A DNA stretch of 64,000 bases from NCBI RefSeq assembly GCF_030285785.1, contig NZ_CP127247.1, positions 930,001 to 994,000 of the forward strand, given 5' to 3'. Made by a program: the position numbers and the translations under genes. The notes below the pieces were generated by a model that worked only from the letters and a program-made list of their open reading frames with translations, had not been told where the DNA came from and ran no database searches. Positions within the stretch are counted from its first letter, which is position 1, and the number at the start of each line of letters is the position of its first letter. Below are positions 25,521 through 32,970 of this stretch, piece by piece. Source of the DNA: Parasedimentitalea psychrophila (lineage in GTDB: Bacteria > Pseudomonadota > Alphaproteobacteria > Rhodobacterales > Rhodobacteraceae).

Positions 25521-26441
25521 ATGCAAATTTATCTTCCTATCGCCGAAGTCTCGGTCAATGCCTTCCTCTTACTGGGATTAGGTGGCTTGGTTGGGGTTTT
25601 ATCAGGCATGTTCGGGGTTGGCGGCGGCTTTTTGATGACGCCGCTGCTGTTCTTTATCGGCATACCACCTGCCGTTGCCGTCGCCACCGAGGCGAATCAG
25701 ATCGTGGCCTCCTCTTTTTCAGGCGTCCTGGCCCATTTTCGAAGGCAAACAGTCGACATCAAGATGGGATTGGTACTGCAGGCCGGCGGTCTGGTTGGGG
25801 CGGCCTTGGGTGTTCTGGTCTTCAATTACCTCAAGGCGCAGGGCCAGGTCGATCTTCTGGTCAAACTTTGCTACGTTGTCTTCCTTGGTGTCGTTGGCGG
25901 GCTGATGTTCATCGAGAGCCTGAACGCCATCTGGAAATCCAAGAAATCCGGAGGTGCTGCCCCTGCCCGCCGCCAGCGCAACTGGATTCACGCGCTGCCA
26001 TTCAAGGTCCGGTTTCGCACATCCGGCCTGTATATCTCCGTCATCCCACCTATTCTGGTTGGTATCTGCGTTGGCATCCTTGCCGCCATTATGGGCGTTG
26101 GCGGCGGTTTCATCATGGTGCCCGCAATGATCTACATCTTGGGCATGCCCACAAAGGTTGTGATCGGAACCTCGCTGTTCCAGATCATCACCGTGACCGC
26201 CTTTACCACCATGCTGCATGCCACCACCAACTATACGGTGGATATTGTACTGGCCGTTCTGCTGCTGATCGGCGGCGTCATCGGTGCCCAGATCGGCACC
26301 CGCATTGGCGTCTACATGAAGGCCGAACAATTGCGCATTCTGCTGGCCCTGATGGTGATGATCGTCTGCGGCAAGCTGGCTCTGGACCTGCTGCTGACCC
26401 CCTCCGAGCTGTTCTCGCTTGGCGCCGGCGGAGGACATTGA
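25521..26441 (+). CDS. TauE/SafE-family sulfite/organosulfonate exporter-like permease
   Basis: A 306-residue membrane protein with about eight segments in two halves. Both halves carry the TauE signature: GVLSGMFGVGGGFLMTPLLF near the N-terminus and GILAAIMGVGGGFIMVPAMI near residue 190. The family exports sulfite, sulfoacetate or related anions. ATG 25521 gives the natural N-terminus MQIYLPIAEVSVNAF. Two bases separate it from a TIGR02186 gene, a pairing seen in alphaproteobacteria that suggests a functional unit. Confidence 0.9.
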   Translation: MQIYLPIAEVSVNAFLLLGLGGLVGVLSGMFGVGGGFLMTPLLFFIGIPPAVAVATEANQIVASSFSGVLAHFRRQTVDIKMGLVLQAGGLVGAALGVLVFNYLKAQGQVDLLVKLCYVVFLGVVGGLMFIESLNAIWKSKKSGGAAPARRQRNWIHALPFKVRFRTSGLYISVIPPILVGICVGILAAIMGVGGGFIMVPAMIYILGMPTKVVIGTSLFQIITVTAFTTMLHATTNYTVDIVLAVLLLIGGVIGAQIGTRIGVYMKAEQLRILLALMVMIVCGKLALDLLLTPSELFSLGAGGGH

Positions 26442-26443
26442 CC

Positions 26444-27214
26444 ATGCGCAATCTACTGCTTGCCACCCTGTTGATGTTTGCCCTGCCCCTGCAGGCCACC
26501 GCACAAGAAGAGGTGGTGCTGGGTCTCAGCCAGGACCGTGTTGCCATCACCGCGACTTTTGACGGCTCGGAAATCCTGATCTTTGGCGCGGTAAAGCGGG
26601 AAACCCCAATCCCGGACACCGAGCAACTGCAGGTTATCGTGACCGTTTCAGGCCCCGACCAGCCGGTGCTGGTGCGGCGCAAGGAACGCAAGCTGGGCAT
26701 TTGGGTCAACACAGATTCAGTTCTGGTCGATTCGGCCCCGACCTTCTATGCCGTGGCCACCAGCGCCCCGCTGTCGCAAATTTTGTCCGACATCGAGGAT
26801 CTGCGCTATCGTATCTCGATCAATCGGGCGATACGCTCAGTTGGGGCCGCGATGCACATTCGTGGCGCTCAGGATTTTGCCAATGCCGTGGTGCGGATCC
26901 GCGAAAATGAACAGCTATACTCGGTGCGCGAAAATACCGTTGCGGTCGACCAGCAAACCCTGTTTCGAACCGCCATCGATATGCCTGCCGACCTGACCGA
27001 GGGCCGCTATACCGCCCGCATCTTTCTGACCCGCAACGGCAAGGTGGTGTCGCAATATGAAACCCCCATCGACGTGCGCAAGGTGGGGCTGGAGCGGTTT
27101 CTCTATGTGATGTCGCGTGAGCAGCCGTTCCTATACGGGCTGATGTCTCTGGCGATTGCCATCGCCGCCGGTTGGGGCGCATCTGCTGCGTTCCGTCTGC
27201 TGCGCAATAACTAA
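26444..27214 (+). CDS. TIGR02186-family exported/membrane-anchored protein
   Basis: A 256-residue protein with a Sec signal (MRNLLLATLLMFALPLQATA), a periplasmic domain starting EEVVLGLSQDRVAITATFDG, and a single C-terminal membrane segment (about 232-250, LMSLAIAIAAGWGASAAFRL). This fits the Alph_Pro_TM family known only from alphaproteobacteria. It is encoded directly behind TauE/SafE permeases and is presumably an accessory of the transporter. Function unproven. Confidence 0.88.
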   Translation: MRNLLLATLLMFALPLQATAQEEVVLGLSQDRVAITATFDGSEILIFGAVKRETPIPDTEQLQVIVTVSGPDQPVLVRRKERKLGIWVNTDSVLVDSAPTFYAVATSAPLSQILSDIEDLRYRISINRAIRSVGAAMHIRGAQDFANAVVRIRENEQLYSVRENTVAVDQQTLFRTAIDMPADLTEGRYTARIFLTRNGKVVSQYETPIDVRKVGLERFLYVMSREQPFLYGLMSLAIAIAAGWGASAAFRLLRNN

Positions 27215-27232
27215 TCCGGCACACCGATGACC

Positions 27233-27266
27233 GGGTCCCTGGCCGACTATCTGCCGTCAGGGACCC
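27233..27266. terminator. Hairpin between convergent TIGR02186 and helicase genes
   Basis: GGGTCCCTG (27233-27241) / CAGGGACCC (27258-27266), a perfect 9-bp stem lying between the convergent genes and overlapping the helicase stop codon. There is no long T-run on either side, so termination strength is uncertain. It could work in both directions. Confidence 0.55.
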
Positions 27267-28792
27267 TCTTGACCCTCAGACTCCAGTTTCAACGCAGCAG
27301 CCGGAGCGGCGCGCAAATCGTCCACCCGCAGCGGTGCGCTGGGTTTGGACAATCGGTTGCGGACCACCCAGATCAAACGCTCTTGCGCCCGGGTGATGGC
27401 CACATAGGCCAGCCGCTTCCACAGCGGCTGCCCCGCCTCAACCCGGCCCATCCGCGCCGCCACGAATAGATCTGGGGCAAAGACCTGCGTGGTGCCCCAT
27501 TGCGACCCCTGCGCCTTGTGGATGGTCACCGCCGCGCCATGCAGGAAGGTCGCCCCCATCCGCGCCGCAAAGGGAATAAACGGCTCTTCCTCATCCGGCT
27601 TTTCGATTTTCACAATCGAGGCCGCACTGACCTGAGGATCCTCGGCCCCGAGCACGTGCAGCCGTGAAAACCCCGGTTTGCGGCCCGGCCCAAGATAGAC
27701 CACCTGCGCCCCCTTGATCAGTCCGCGCGCCTCCAGATCCAATCGTTTCTTACGATGTTTCATCGGCAACTCGATGCCATCGCAAATCAGCGGCTCCCCC
27801 TCCATCAGCGCATCTTCGGGGGCACCGTGAACCGTACGAAAGGCATTGATCAATTTGATCCGGGTCGCATTGCGCCAGACCAGAACCGGCGAGCGCGCCA
27901 TCAAATCGACCTCAACCCGTTGCCCCCAGACAACCCGGTCATCGCGCTTCGAGGCCTCCTCGATCATCCGCTCAAAGTCCTGGAACGTCAGTTGCGGATC
28001 GGCCAGCGCATGGGCCAGATCCAGAATCGGATTATCCGCATCCTGACGGTGAACGCGGTGCAATTCCAGTTTGCGTTCATCGGGCACAGAGTCAAATATC
28101 ATCGCCCCGGATTGGTTCACCGGTGCCAGCTGCGCCGGGTCACCAAACAGCACCAGACTGGGAAAGATCTCTTTCAAATCATTGAACTGGCGGTCATCCA
28201 GCATTGAGGATTCGTCAACAAAGCCAATATCCAGCGGCTCTTCTCGCCGCTTCCAGCCGGTGATAAAATCTGAACCGCGCAAGCCCGCCGACGCCATGGC
28301 GCCCGGAATGGACTTGTTGCGCTGGTAAAACGCCGCAGCCCGCGCCAGCGCCTCTTCGGTCAACCCCTCGATCTCAGGCGGCTCGCCTTTGCCAGCCAGC
28401 CACTCGGCCAGCTTTTCATATTCGGGGTCATACATCGGCGTATACAGAATGCGGTGAATGGTGGTGGCCGGCACCCCGCGCAGGCGCAGAACCGACGCCG
28501 CCTTGTTGGTCGGAGCCAGAATCGCCAGGGTGCGGCGATCGCCCTTTTTGCGGCTCTCGTAATCGCCTGACACGACCTCAACGCCCGATTGCTCCAGCGC
28601 TTTGTACAGTTCAGCCAGCAACAGCGTTTTGCCCGACCCCGCCTTGCCCATCAGCGCCATCACGCCGCTTTCGCCTTTTGGCTGCTGCAACAGGCTGTCA
28701 TCAAGATCGACCCCTGCCTGGCGCAGCATTTCAGTGACCCTGTCAAAGGCAGCGGCTTGGTCTTCAGAGAACTGGATGGGAGGTACTGTCAT
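27257..28792 (-). CDS. RecD-like ATP-dependent DNA helicase (superfamily 1)
   Basis: A 511-residue SF1 helicase resembling the RecD/TraA group. Walker A is GKAGSGKT (49-56), motif Ia APTNKAASVLR, Walker B FVDESSMLDD, motif III LFGDPAQLAPV, and the C-terminal UvrD_C_2-type motif AVTIHKAQGSQW with LAYVAITRAQERLIWV. No nuclease domain is seen, and there is no RecB/RecC neighbour, so it is a stand-alone helicase for DNA repair or replication restart. It is transcribed leftward downstream of luxI across a 63-bp gap with a hairpin. Confidence 0.88.
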   Translation of the reverse strand: MTVPPIQFSEDQAAAFDRVTEMLRQAGVDLDDSLLQQPKGESGVMALMGKAGSGKTLLLAELYKALEQSGVEVVSGDYESRKKGDRRTLAILAPTNKAASVLRLRGVPATTIHRILYTPMYDPEYEKLAEWLAGKGEPPEIEGLTEEALARAAAFYQRNKSIPGAMASAGLRGSDFITGWKRREEPLDIGFVDESSMLDDRQFNDLKEIFPSLVLFGDPAQLAPVNQSGAMIFDSVPDERKLELHRVHRQDADNPILDLAHALADPQLTFQDFERMIEEASKRDDRVVWGQRVEVDLMARSPVLVWRNATRIKLINAFRTVHGAPEDALMEGEPLICDGIELPMKHRKKRLDLEARGLIKGAQVVYLGPGRKPGFSRLHVLGAEDPQVSAASIVKIEKPDEEEPFIPFAARMGATFLHGAAVTIHKAQGSQWGTTQVFAPDLFVAARMGRVEAGQPLWKRLAYVAITRAQERLIWVVRNRLSKPSAPLRVDDLRAAPAAALKLESEGQEGP

Positions 28793-28808
28793 CCCCTGAC
28801 CCTATAGG

Positions 28809-28841
28809 CGCAGGGCTGGCTTCACCAGAGCCCGCCCTGCG
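28809..28841. other. Hairpin between luxI and the helicase gene
   Basis: CGCAGGG (28809-28815) / CCCTGCG (28835-28841) with inner CTGG/CCAG around CTTCA. It lies just after the luxI stop on the minus strand and 17 bp before the helicase start. There is no T-run, so it may be a weak terminator or a processing site. Confidence 0.45.
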
Positions 28842-28855
28842 TTTCCAAAGTGTTT

Positions 28856-29494
28856 TCAAGCGCTCATTGCCATTGGCTGATCGTTGGCTCCGCCAAATGA
28901 CCGGTCGAACCACATGCGTGACATTTCCGGTGCAATACCAGATTTCTGAGCCACCATATCATAGCTGTCTGGGGTGAACTCCCACAGGCCGACATTGATC
29001 TGATCGCGGCCCTCACCCTCACTGCCCAGCACCTCGGGCGAGGAGCCGATGGCGCGGTAGATACGGATCATCCGTCGGTCAAACACCCCAACAAAGTGAT
29101 CAATATGGAAATTGCGCATAATTTCACCGCCCCCCAGCATCAGGGCACCGGCCACCTTGCTGCTGGCATCGCGCGACAGGCAGAACCGGGTGCATTCCCA
29201 GATGAAAGGACTGTAGATCGGCACCCCGCCGGTCAGATGGCCAAAGATGTCATTCACCATCACCCGCCCGGTTGTGGGCAGAAACCGCATCGAGCCGCCA
29301 TGGCTGCCATCGGCTTGCTCCCAGATGACATAGAGCGGGTTCAGCGCGTCATATTCATCGCGCTCTTCGCCGGAAGAATTAAGGGTGACGTCCCACCCCA
29401 ACCGGGTTTTGAACTGGTCGGCCCGGTCTACGAACATTGAATGTGCCAGATCGGAAAACTTGTGAAGGTCGTTTGCATAAATGTAACGAAGCAT
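28856..29494 (-). CDS. LuxI-family N-acyl-homoserine-lactone synthase
   Basis: A 212-residue autoinducer synthase making an acyl-homoserine lactone from S-adenosylmethionine and an acyl donor. Starting from MLRYIYANDL, the invariant residues fall at Arg24, Phe28 and Trp34 (FVDRADQFKTRLGWDV), then RDEYD (Asp46, Asp49), GSMRFLP (Arg70) and WECTRFCL (Glu100, Arg103), all intact. I prefer ATG 29494 over one four codons upstream because GGGGA lies just before it. It lies 91 bp downstream of luxR on the same strand behind an AT-rich promoter-like region. Acyl chain length cannot be predicted. Confidence 0.92.
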   Translation of the reverse strand: MLRYIYANDLHKFSDLAHSMFVDRADQFKTRLGWDVTLNSSGEERDEYDALNPLYVIWEQADGSHGGSMRFLPTTGRVMVNDIFGHLTGGVPIYSPFIWECTRFCLSRDASSKVAGALMLGGGEIMRNFHIDHFVGVFDRRMIRIYRAIGSSPEVLGSEGEGRDQINVGLWEFTPDSYDMVAQKSGIAPEMSRMWFDRSFGGANDQPMAMSA

Positions 29495-29585
29495 TGCTAT
29501 CCCCATTTCGTGAAAAGACAGTAAAACCTACGATCAAAATGGTTAACGTATAATTAGTTTTTTGTTAATAAATGGAAACAAATTG

Positions 29586-30305
29586 TTAAACGACAATTAG
29601 CCCTCTGCTCATTGCACGTGCAATAGCATGTGTAGTATTAAGCGCGCCAAGTTTGAACCGGGCGCTTTCGATGTAGACCCGCAGTGTGTGCTCGGAAATC
29701 GACAGTGTTTCAGCGACTTGGGCACGGCTGTATCCCATGGCCAGCAAGGTCATGACGTCCACTTCACGCGGCGACAGGGTACGCGATTGTTCCGGCGCTC
29801 GGTTGGGTTCAAAATCCAGCGCCTTGCGATTGAAATAATGCGCCAGCAATATTAGATCACGGCTGTATTTTTCGGTGAATTTCTCCCAACTCGCATCATC
29901 GCAATTATGACTAACGGAAAACAATGCAAATTGGCCATTGGGGCCGCGAATCGGAATGGAGTATCCCTGATTGCCAACCCCGTGCGCCTGCGCGTCGGCC
30001 AGAAATATGCGCGCTGACTTGCTGGACCAGTCCAGCCGTTTCCAGTCCACCGGGTGAAACCGTTGATAGCAGCCGGTGATAACGGGATCCGTGCGCAAGT
30101 ATTCCTGATCCAGGTAGCGCTGAACCCAGTCATCCGAATACGTCCCGCAGCCGTATTGATCTCCGGCACTGTCCACCCAGTGATAGACGATGTGATCAAT
30201 TTCAAAGAGATCCCGGACCTTTTCAATGACGTCCTGAATACCCTCAAGAGTACTGGTGGCCTCCAGTATTTTCAGGATCCTGTCCAAGTTGATTCTGTTC
30301 GCCAT
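29586..30305 (-). CDS. LuxR-family autoinducer-responsive transcriptional regulator
   Basis: A 239-residue quorum-sensing regulator. The N-terminal autoinducer-binding domain (about 20-160) retains Trp60, Tyr64, Asp73 and Pro74 in WVQRYLDQEYLRTDPV. The C-terminal GerE/LuxR helix-turn-helix is LSPREVDVMTLLAMGYSRAQ and VAETLSISEHTLRVYIESAR, followed by FKLGALNTTHAIARAM. ATG 30303-30305 gives MANRINLDRILKILEA, the normal length; the frame is open further upstream but overlaps a small gene. Placed before luxI, it is the cognate receptor by context. No lux box was identified with confidence. Confidence 0.93.
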   Translation of the reverse strand: MANRINLDRILKILEATSTLEGIQDVIEKVRDLFEIDHIVYHWVDSAGDQYGCGTYSDDWVQRYLDQEYLRTDPVITGCYQRFHPVDWKRLDWSSKSARIFLADAQAHGVGNQGYSIPIRGPNGQFALFSVSHNCDDASWEKFTEKYSRDLILLAHYFNRKALDFEPNRAPEQSRTLSPREVDVMTLLAMGYSRAQVAETLSISEHTLRVYIESARFKLGALNTTHAIARAMSRGLIVV

Positions 30306-30462
30306 TCTTTTGCGCACCAGCTTTTTCGTCAATCGAAGCCATTTCAGACCTTGCCACTTCAAGCGTTTCGCTCAGGTGGTCAGCCAATGTCCTCATGTCA
30401 TTTGCCGCAGCATATGACCGCAGGTCAACGAGAACGTCCAGCATCCAGTGCGATTGAATCAT
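30244..30462 (-). CDS. Small protein overlapping luxR start (unknown function)
   Basis: A 72-residue ORF, MIQSHWMLDVLVDLRSYAAA followed by NDMRTLADHLSETLEVARSE, then a Gln/Asn-rich tail. Its last 62 bases overlap the start of luxR in another frame. The first 40 residues look like a compact amphipathic helical hairpin. Similar short frames upstream of luxR are familiar to me from Roseobacter genomes, which favours a real gene, but this is memory, not a search. Translational coupling with luxR is likely; a role in quorum sensing is inference. Confidence 0.65.
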   Translation of the reverse strand: MIQSHWMLDVLVDLRSYAAANDMRTLADHLSETLEVARSEMASIDEKAGAQKNGEQNQLGQDPENTGGHQYS

Positions 30463-30528
30463 AGAAGTGCCTCTTTTCACAAAAACCTCGTTAAATGTGA
30501 CTAACATACGAACACAATGCCAGAAATT

Positions 30529-30556
30529 CGCTATTTCTTCCTCCCCCGAAATAGCG
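30529..30556. other. Inverted repeat upstream of the luxR operon
   Basis: CGCTATTTC (30529-30537) / GAAATAGCG (30548-30556) around a pyrimidine loop, a perfect 9-bp repeat about 70 bp upstream of the small gene. It may be an operator or an RNA hairpin in the leader. It does not match the usual lux-box pattern. Confidence 0.45.
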
Positions 30557-30606
30557 AGGGCGAAATCTACAAGCCCCTGAAACCAAAGCCGGGGGTCGCA
30601 AAATGG

Positions 30607-30641
30607 AAAAACCCACGAACCATTGTTAATGATTCGCGGGT
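30607..30641 (-). terminator. Rho-independent terminator of ccr
   Basis: On the minus strand ACCCGCGAA pairs with TTCGTGGGT (one G-U pair) around a 13-base loop and is followed by TTTT. Plus-strand arms are 30611-30619 and 30633-30641. It sits about 50 bp after the ccr stop. Confidence 0.75.
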
Positions 30642-30692
30642 CACCGCCCGAGGCGGTTACGGTCGGGAAGCCCCCCCCTTGATAGGATGCAA

Positions 30693-31976
30693 CTAGCCGG
30701 CTTCAAGCACGTCTTCGAGGGTCCGCAGACCAGTTGTCGGGGCCTGCACCAGCACCGACATATTGCCCGGCTTATGCTCGTTCCGCAGCATTTTCATATG
30801 CGCCTGTGGCAGGTCAGCCCACGCGAACACTTCGGACATGCAGGGATCCAGACGCCGTTCCAGCATCAACTTGTTGGCCGAGGCCGCCTGCTTGAGATGG
30901 GCAAAGTGGCTGCCCTGCAGGCGTTTCTGGTGCATCCACATATAGCGCACGTCCAGGGTCAGGTTGAACCCGGTGGTGCCCGCACAGATCACCACCATGC
31001 CGCCCTTTTTACAGACAAAGGTGGACACCGGGAATGTCGCTTCACCGGGGTGTTCGAACACGATGTCTACGTTATTGCCCTTGCCGGTGATCTGCCAGAT
31101 CGCGGCGCCAAACTTACGCGCCTCTTTGAACCAGGTGGCATATTCGGGCGTGTTCACCGTTGGCATCTGGCCCCAGCAGTTAAAATCCTTGCGGTTCAGA
31201 ACCCCCTTGGCCCCCAGCCCCATGACAAATTCGCGTTTACCTTCATCCGAGATCACCCCAATGGCATTGGCCCCGGCAGTATTGATCAACTGGATGGCAT
31301 AAGACCCCAGCCCCCCCGAGGCGCCCCAGACCAGCACGTTCTGCCCCGGCTTCAACTCGTGCGGGTGGTGGCCGAACAGCATCCGATAGGCGGTTGCCAG
31401 CGTCAGCGTGTAACAGGCACTTTCCTCCCAGGTCAGGTGCTTGGGACGTTGCATCAACTGTTGCGACTGCACCCGGGTGAACTGGCCAAACGATCCATCC
31501 GGGGTTTCATATCCCCAGATGCGCTGGCTGGTGGAAAACATCGGATCGCCACCGTTACATTCTTCGTCTTCACCATCATCCTGATTGCAGTGGATAACGA
31601 CCTCGTCGCCGACCTTCCACTTTTTGACCTTGTCACCAATGGCCCAAACAATGCCTGCGGCGTCGGAACCGGCAATGTGATAGGGCTGCTTATGGCCATC
31701 AAAGGGGCTGATCGGCGTCCCCAGGGCGGCCCATACACCATTGTAATTGATGCCGGCGGCCATCACCAGAACCAGCACATCATGGCTGTCCACGCTGGGC
31801 ACATCGACAACTTCCTGCAACATCGCGCTGTCGGGATCACCGTGGCGCTCTCTGCGGATGGCCCAGGCATACATCTGCTTGGGCACATAGCCCATCGGAG
31901 GCATCTCACCCATTTCATACAGGTCTTTTTCGGGTGCCTCATACGACAACACGTCAGGATTGGTGTCCAAAGCCAT
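30693..31976 (-). CDS. ccrA: Crotonyl-CoA carboxylase/reductase
   Basis: A 427-residue NADPH-dependent enzyme that reductively carboxylates crotonyl-CoA to ethylmalonyl-CoA, the key step of the ethylmalonyl-CoA pathway for acetyl-CoA assimilation. It is a zinc-less MDR-family protein. The cofactor loop is VLVWGASGGLGSYAIQLINT, with NYNGVWAALG, then HIAGSDAAGIVW and VIHCNQDDGED upstream. ATG 31976 is preceded by GGAGG; an ATG 12 bases further upstream lacks this. It is a single transcription unit with its own terminator. ecm lies about 1 kb away on the opposite strand. Confidence 0.95.
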   Translation of the reverse strand: MALDTNPDVLSYEAPEKDLYEMGEMPPMGYVPKQMYAWAIRRERHGDPDSAMLQEVVDVPSVDSHDVLVLVMAAGINYNGVWAALGTPISPFDGHKQPYHIAGSDAAGIVWAIGDKVKKWKVGDEVVIHCNQDDGEDEECNGGDPMFSTSQRIWGYETPDGSFGQFTRVQSQQLMQRPKHLTWEESACYTLTLATAYRMLFGHHPHELKPGQNVLVWGASGGLGSYAIQLINTAGANAIGVISDEGKREFVMGLGAKGVLNRKDFNCWGQMPTVNTPEYATWFKEARKFGAAIWQITGKGNNVDIVFEHPGEATFPVSTFVCKKGGMVVICAGTTGFNLTLDVRYMWMHQKRLQGSHFAHLKQAASANKLMLERRLDPCMSEVFAWADLPQAHMKMLRNEHKPGNMSVLVQAPTTGLRTLEDVLEAG

Positions 31977-32467
31977 AACAGCCTCCATTTTGTCTCTTTT
32001 CGCCGCAGTGCAGAATCGCGACGCCCCCTACGGAATAAAAACGGTCGAGCAATAAAGCAACCGGATATCTTGATATTTGGTAATTTTATAACCCCGCAAG
32101 CGCAGAACTTCACTTAGCACCCGCAGAAACCTCCGTGGGCCGAAGGTCAGAACCCGCTGCCGAATAGAGTTAGCGTAGTCGTTCGAAAGGTCACGCTCAC
32201 CAGCGCGGCGCCTCTGCAAACCCGGGATCACAGCCAGCCCCCAAAGTACCCGTCACCGGCACCACATATTCATCGGAACGGGCGGGAACCCCGCCTGATA
32301 AATAGCACGCCAGCACTTCAAAAACAGGTAATTACCATTCCTTAGGAACAAGAGATTGTTGCCCCACGCATTTTTTTCATACTATTCTGCAAGTATATAA
32401 CCCACTCGCCCAGCCCATTGGCGCCCTTGCGTTCAATGAAAATGTCATTTTGCAAAGAAAGAATATC
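31977..32467. other. Divergent intergenic region between ccr and a small secreted-protein gene
   Basis: 491 bp without a supportable gene. It must hold the leftward ccr promoter and the rightward promoter of the small gene. The last 100 bases are AT-rich, with a poly-T stretch at 32369-32378 and TATATAA near 32394-32400 that would suit a rightward promoter. I find no recognised operator. Confidence 0.5.
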
Positions 32468-32803
32468 ATGTTTTCCAGACGACAGCTCGTTACAGCAATG
32501 GCCGCCCTGGCCGTCACCGCAACCACCGCGATCCCCGCTTTTGCCCTGGACCGGCGGGTCAGAATTGTAAATGACACCGGCTATGTGCTGGTTGAATTCT
32601 ATGGCTCAAACAAAGGTTCCACCTCATGGGAGGAAGATATTCTGGGCCCGGATGTGCTGCGCACGGGGCAATCCGTGATGATCGATTTTGACGATGGCAC
32701 CGGCTATTGCAAATTCGATTTCAAGGCGATCTTCGATGATGGCGACGAGCTGATCCGAAAAGGTGTCAACATCTGCGAGATTGGCTCATATACCTATAAT
32801 TGA
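32468..32803 (+). CDS. Small exported protein of unknown function
   Basis: A 111-residue protein with an N-terminal SRRQLVTAMAALAVTATTAI signal ending at AFA before LDRRVRIVNDTGY. The twin arginines allow Tat or Sec export. The mature part is acidic and beta-rich, with TGYVLVEFYGSNKGSTSWEE, and two cysteines (GYCKF, NICEI) that could pair. Rhodobacteraceae carry similar short periplasmic proteins; no function is known to me. A strong terminator follows, so it is a monocistronic gene. Confidence 0.75.
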   Translation: MFSRRQLVTAMAALAVTATTAIPAFALDRRVRIVNDTGYVLVEFYGSNKGSTSWEEDILGPDVLRTGQSVMIDFDDGTGYCKFDFKAIFDDGDELIRKGVNICEIGSYTYN

Positions 32804-32830
32804 CGATCGCGGCTCATCGAACCAGCAGCA

Positions 32831-32862
32831 AGCGCGCCGACCACTGGTCCGGCGCGCTTTTT
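32831..32862 (+). terminator. Terminator after the small exported-protein gene
   Basis: AGCGCGCCG (32831-32839) / CGGCGCGCT (32850-32858) with the T-run TTTTT ending at 32862. It isolates the small gene from ecm. Confidence 0.88.
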
Positions 32863-32970
32863 GCCGCGCCGTATCAGCTTCGCCGCAACGCAGCGAATTG
32901 ACAGCGCCACAATATTTCCCGTATCAAGCCAGTGACGAAATAAAATTACCACATCACTTACGAGGCTCCG

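Noticed and set aside
30687-32117. Long plus-strand frame opposite ccr (476 codons)
   Set aside because: Shadow of crotonyl-CoA carboxylase/reductase, whose motifs are intact on the minus strand.
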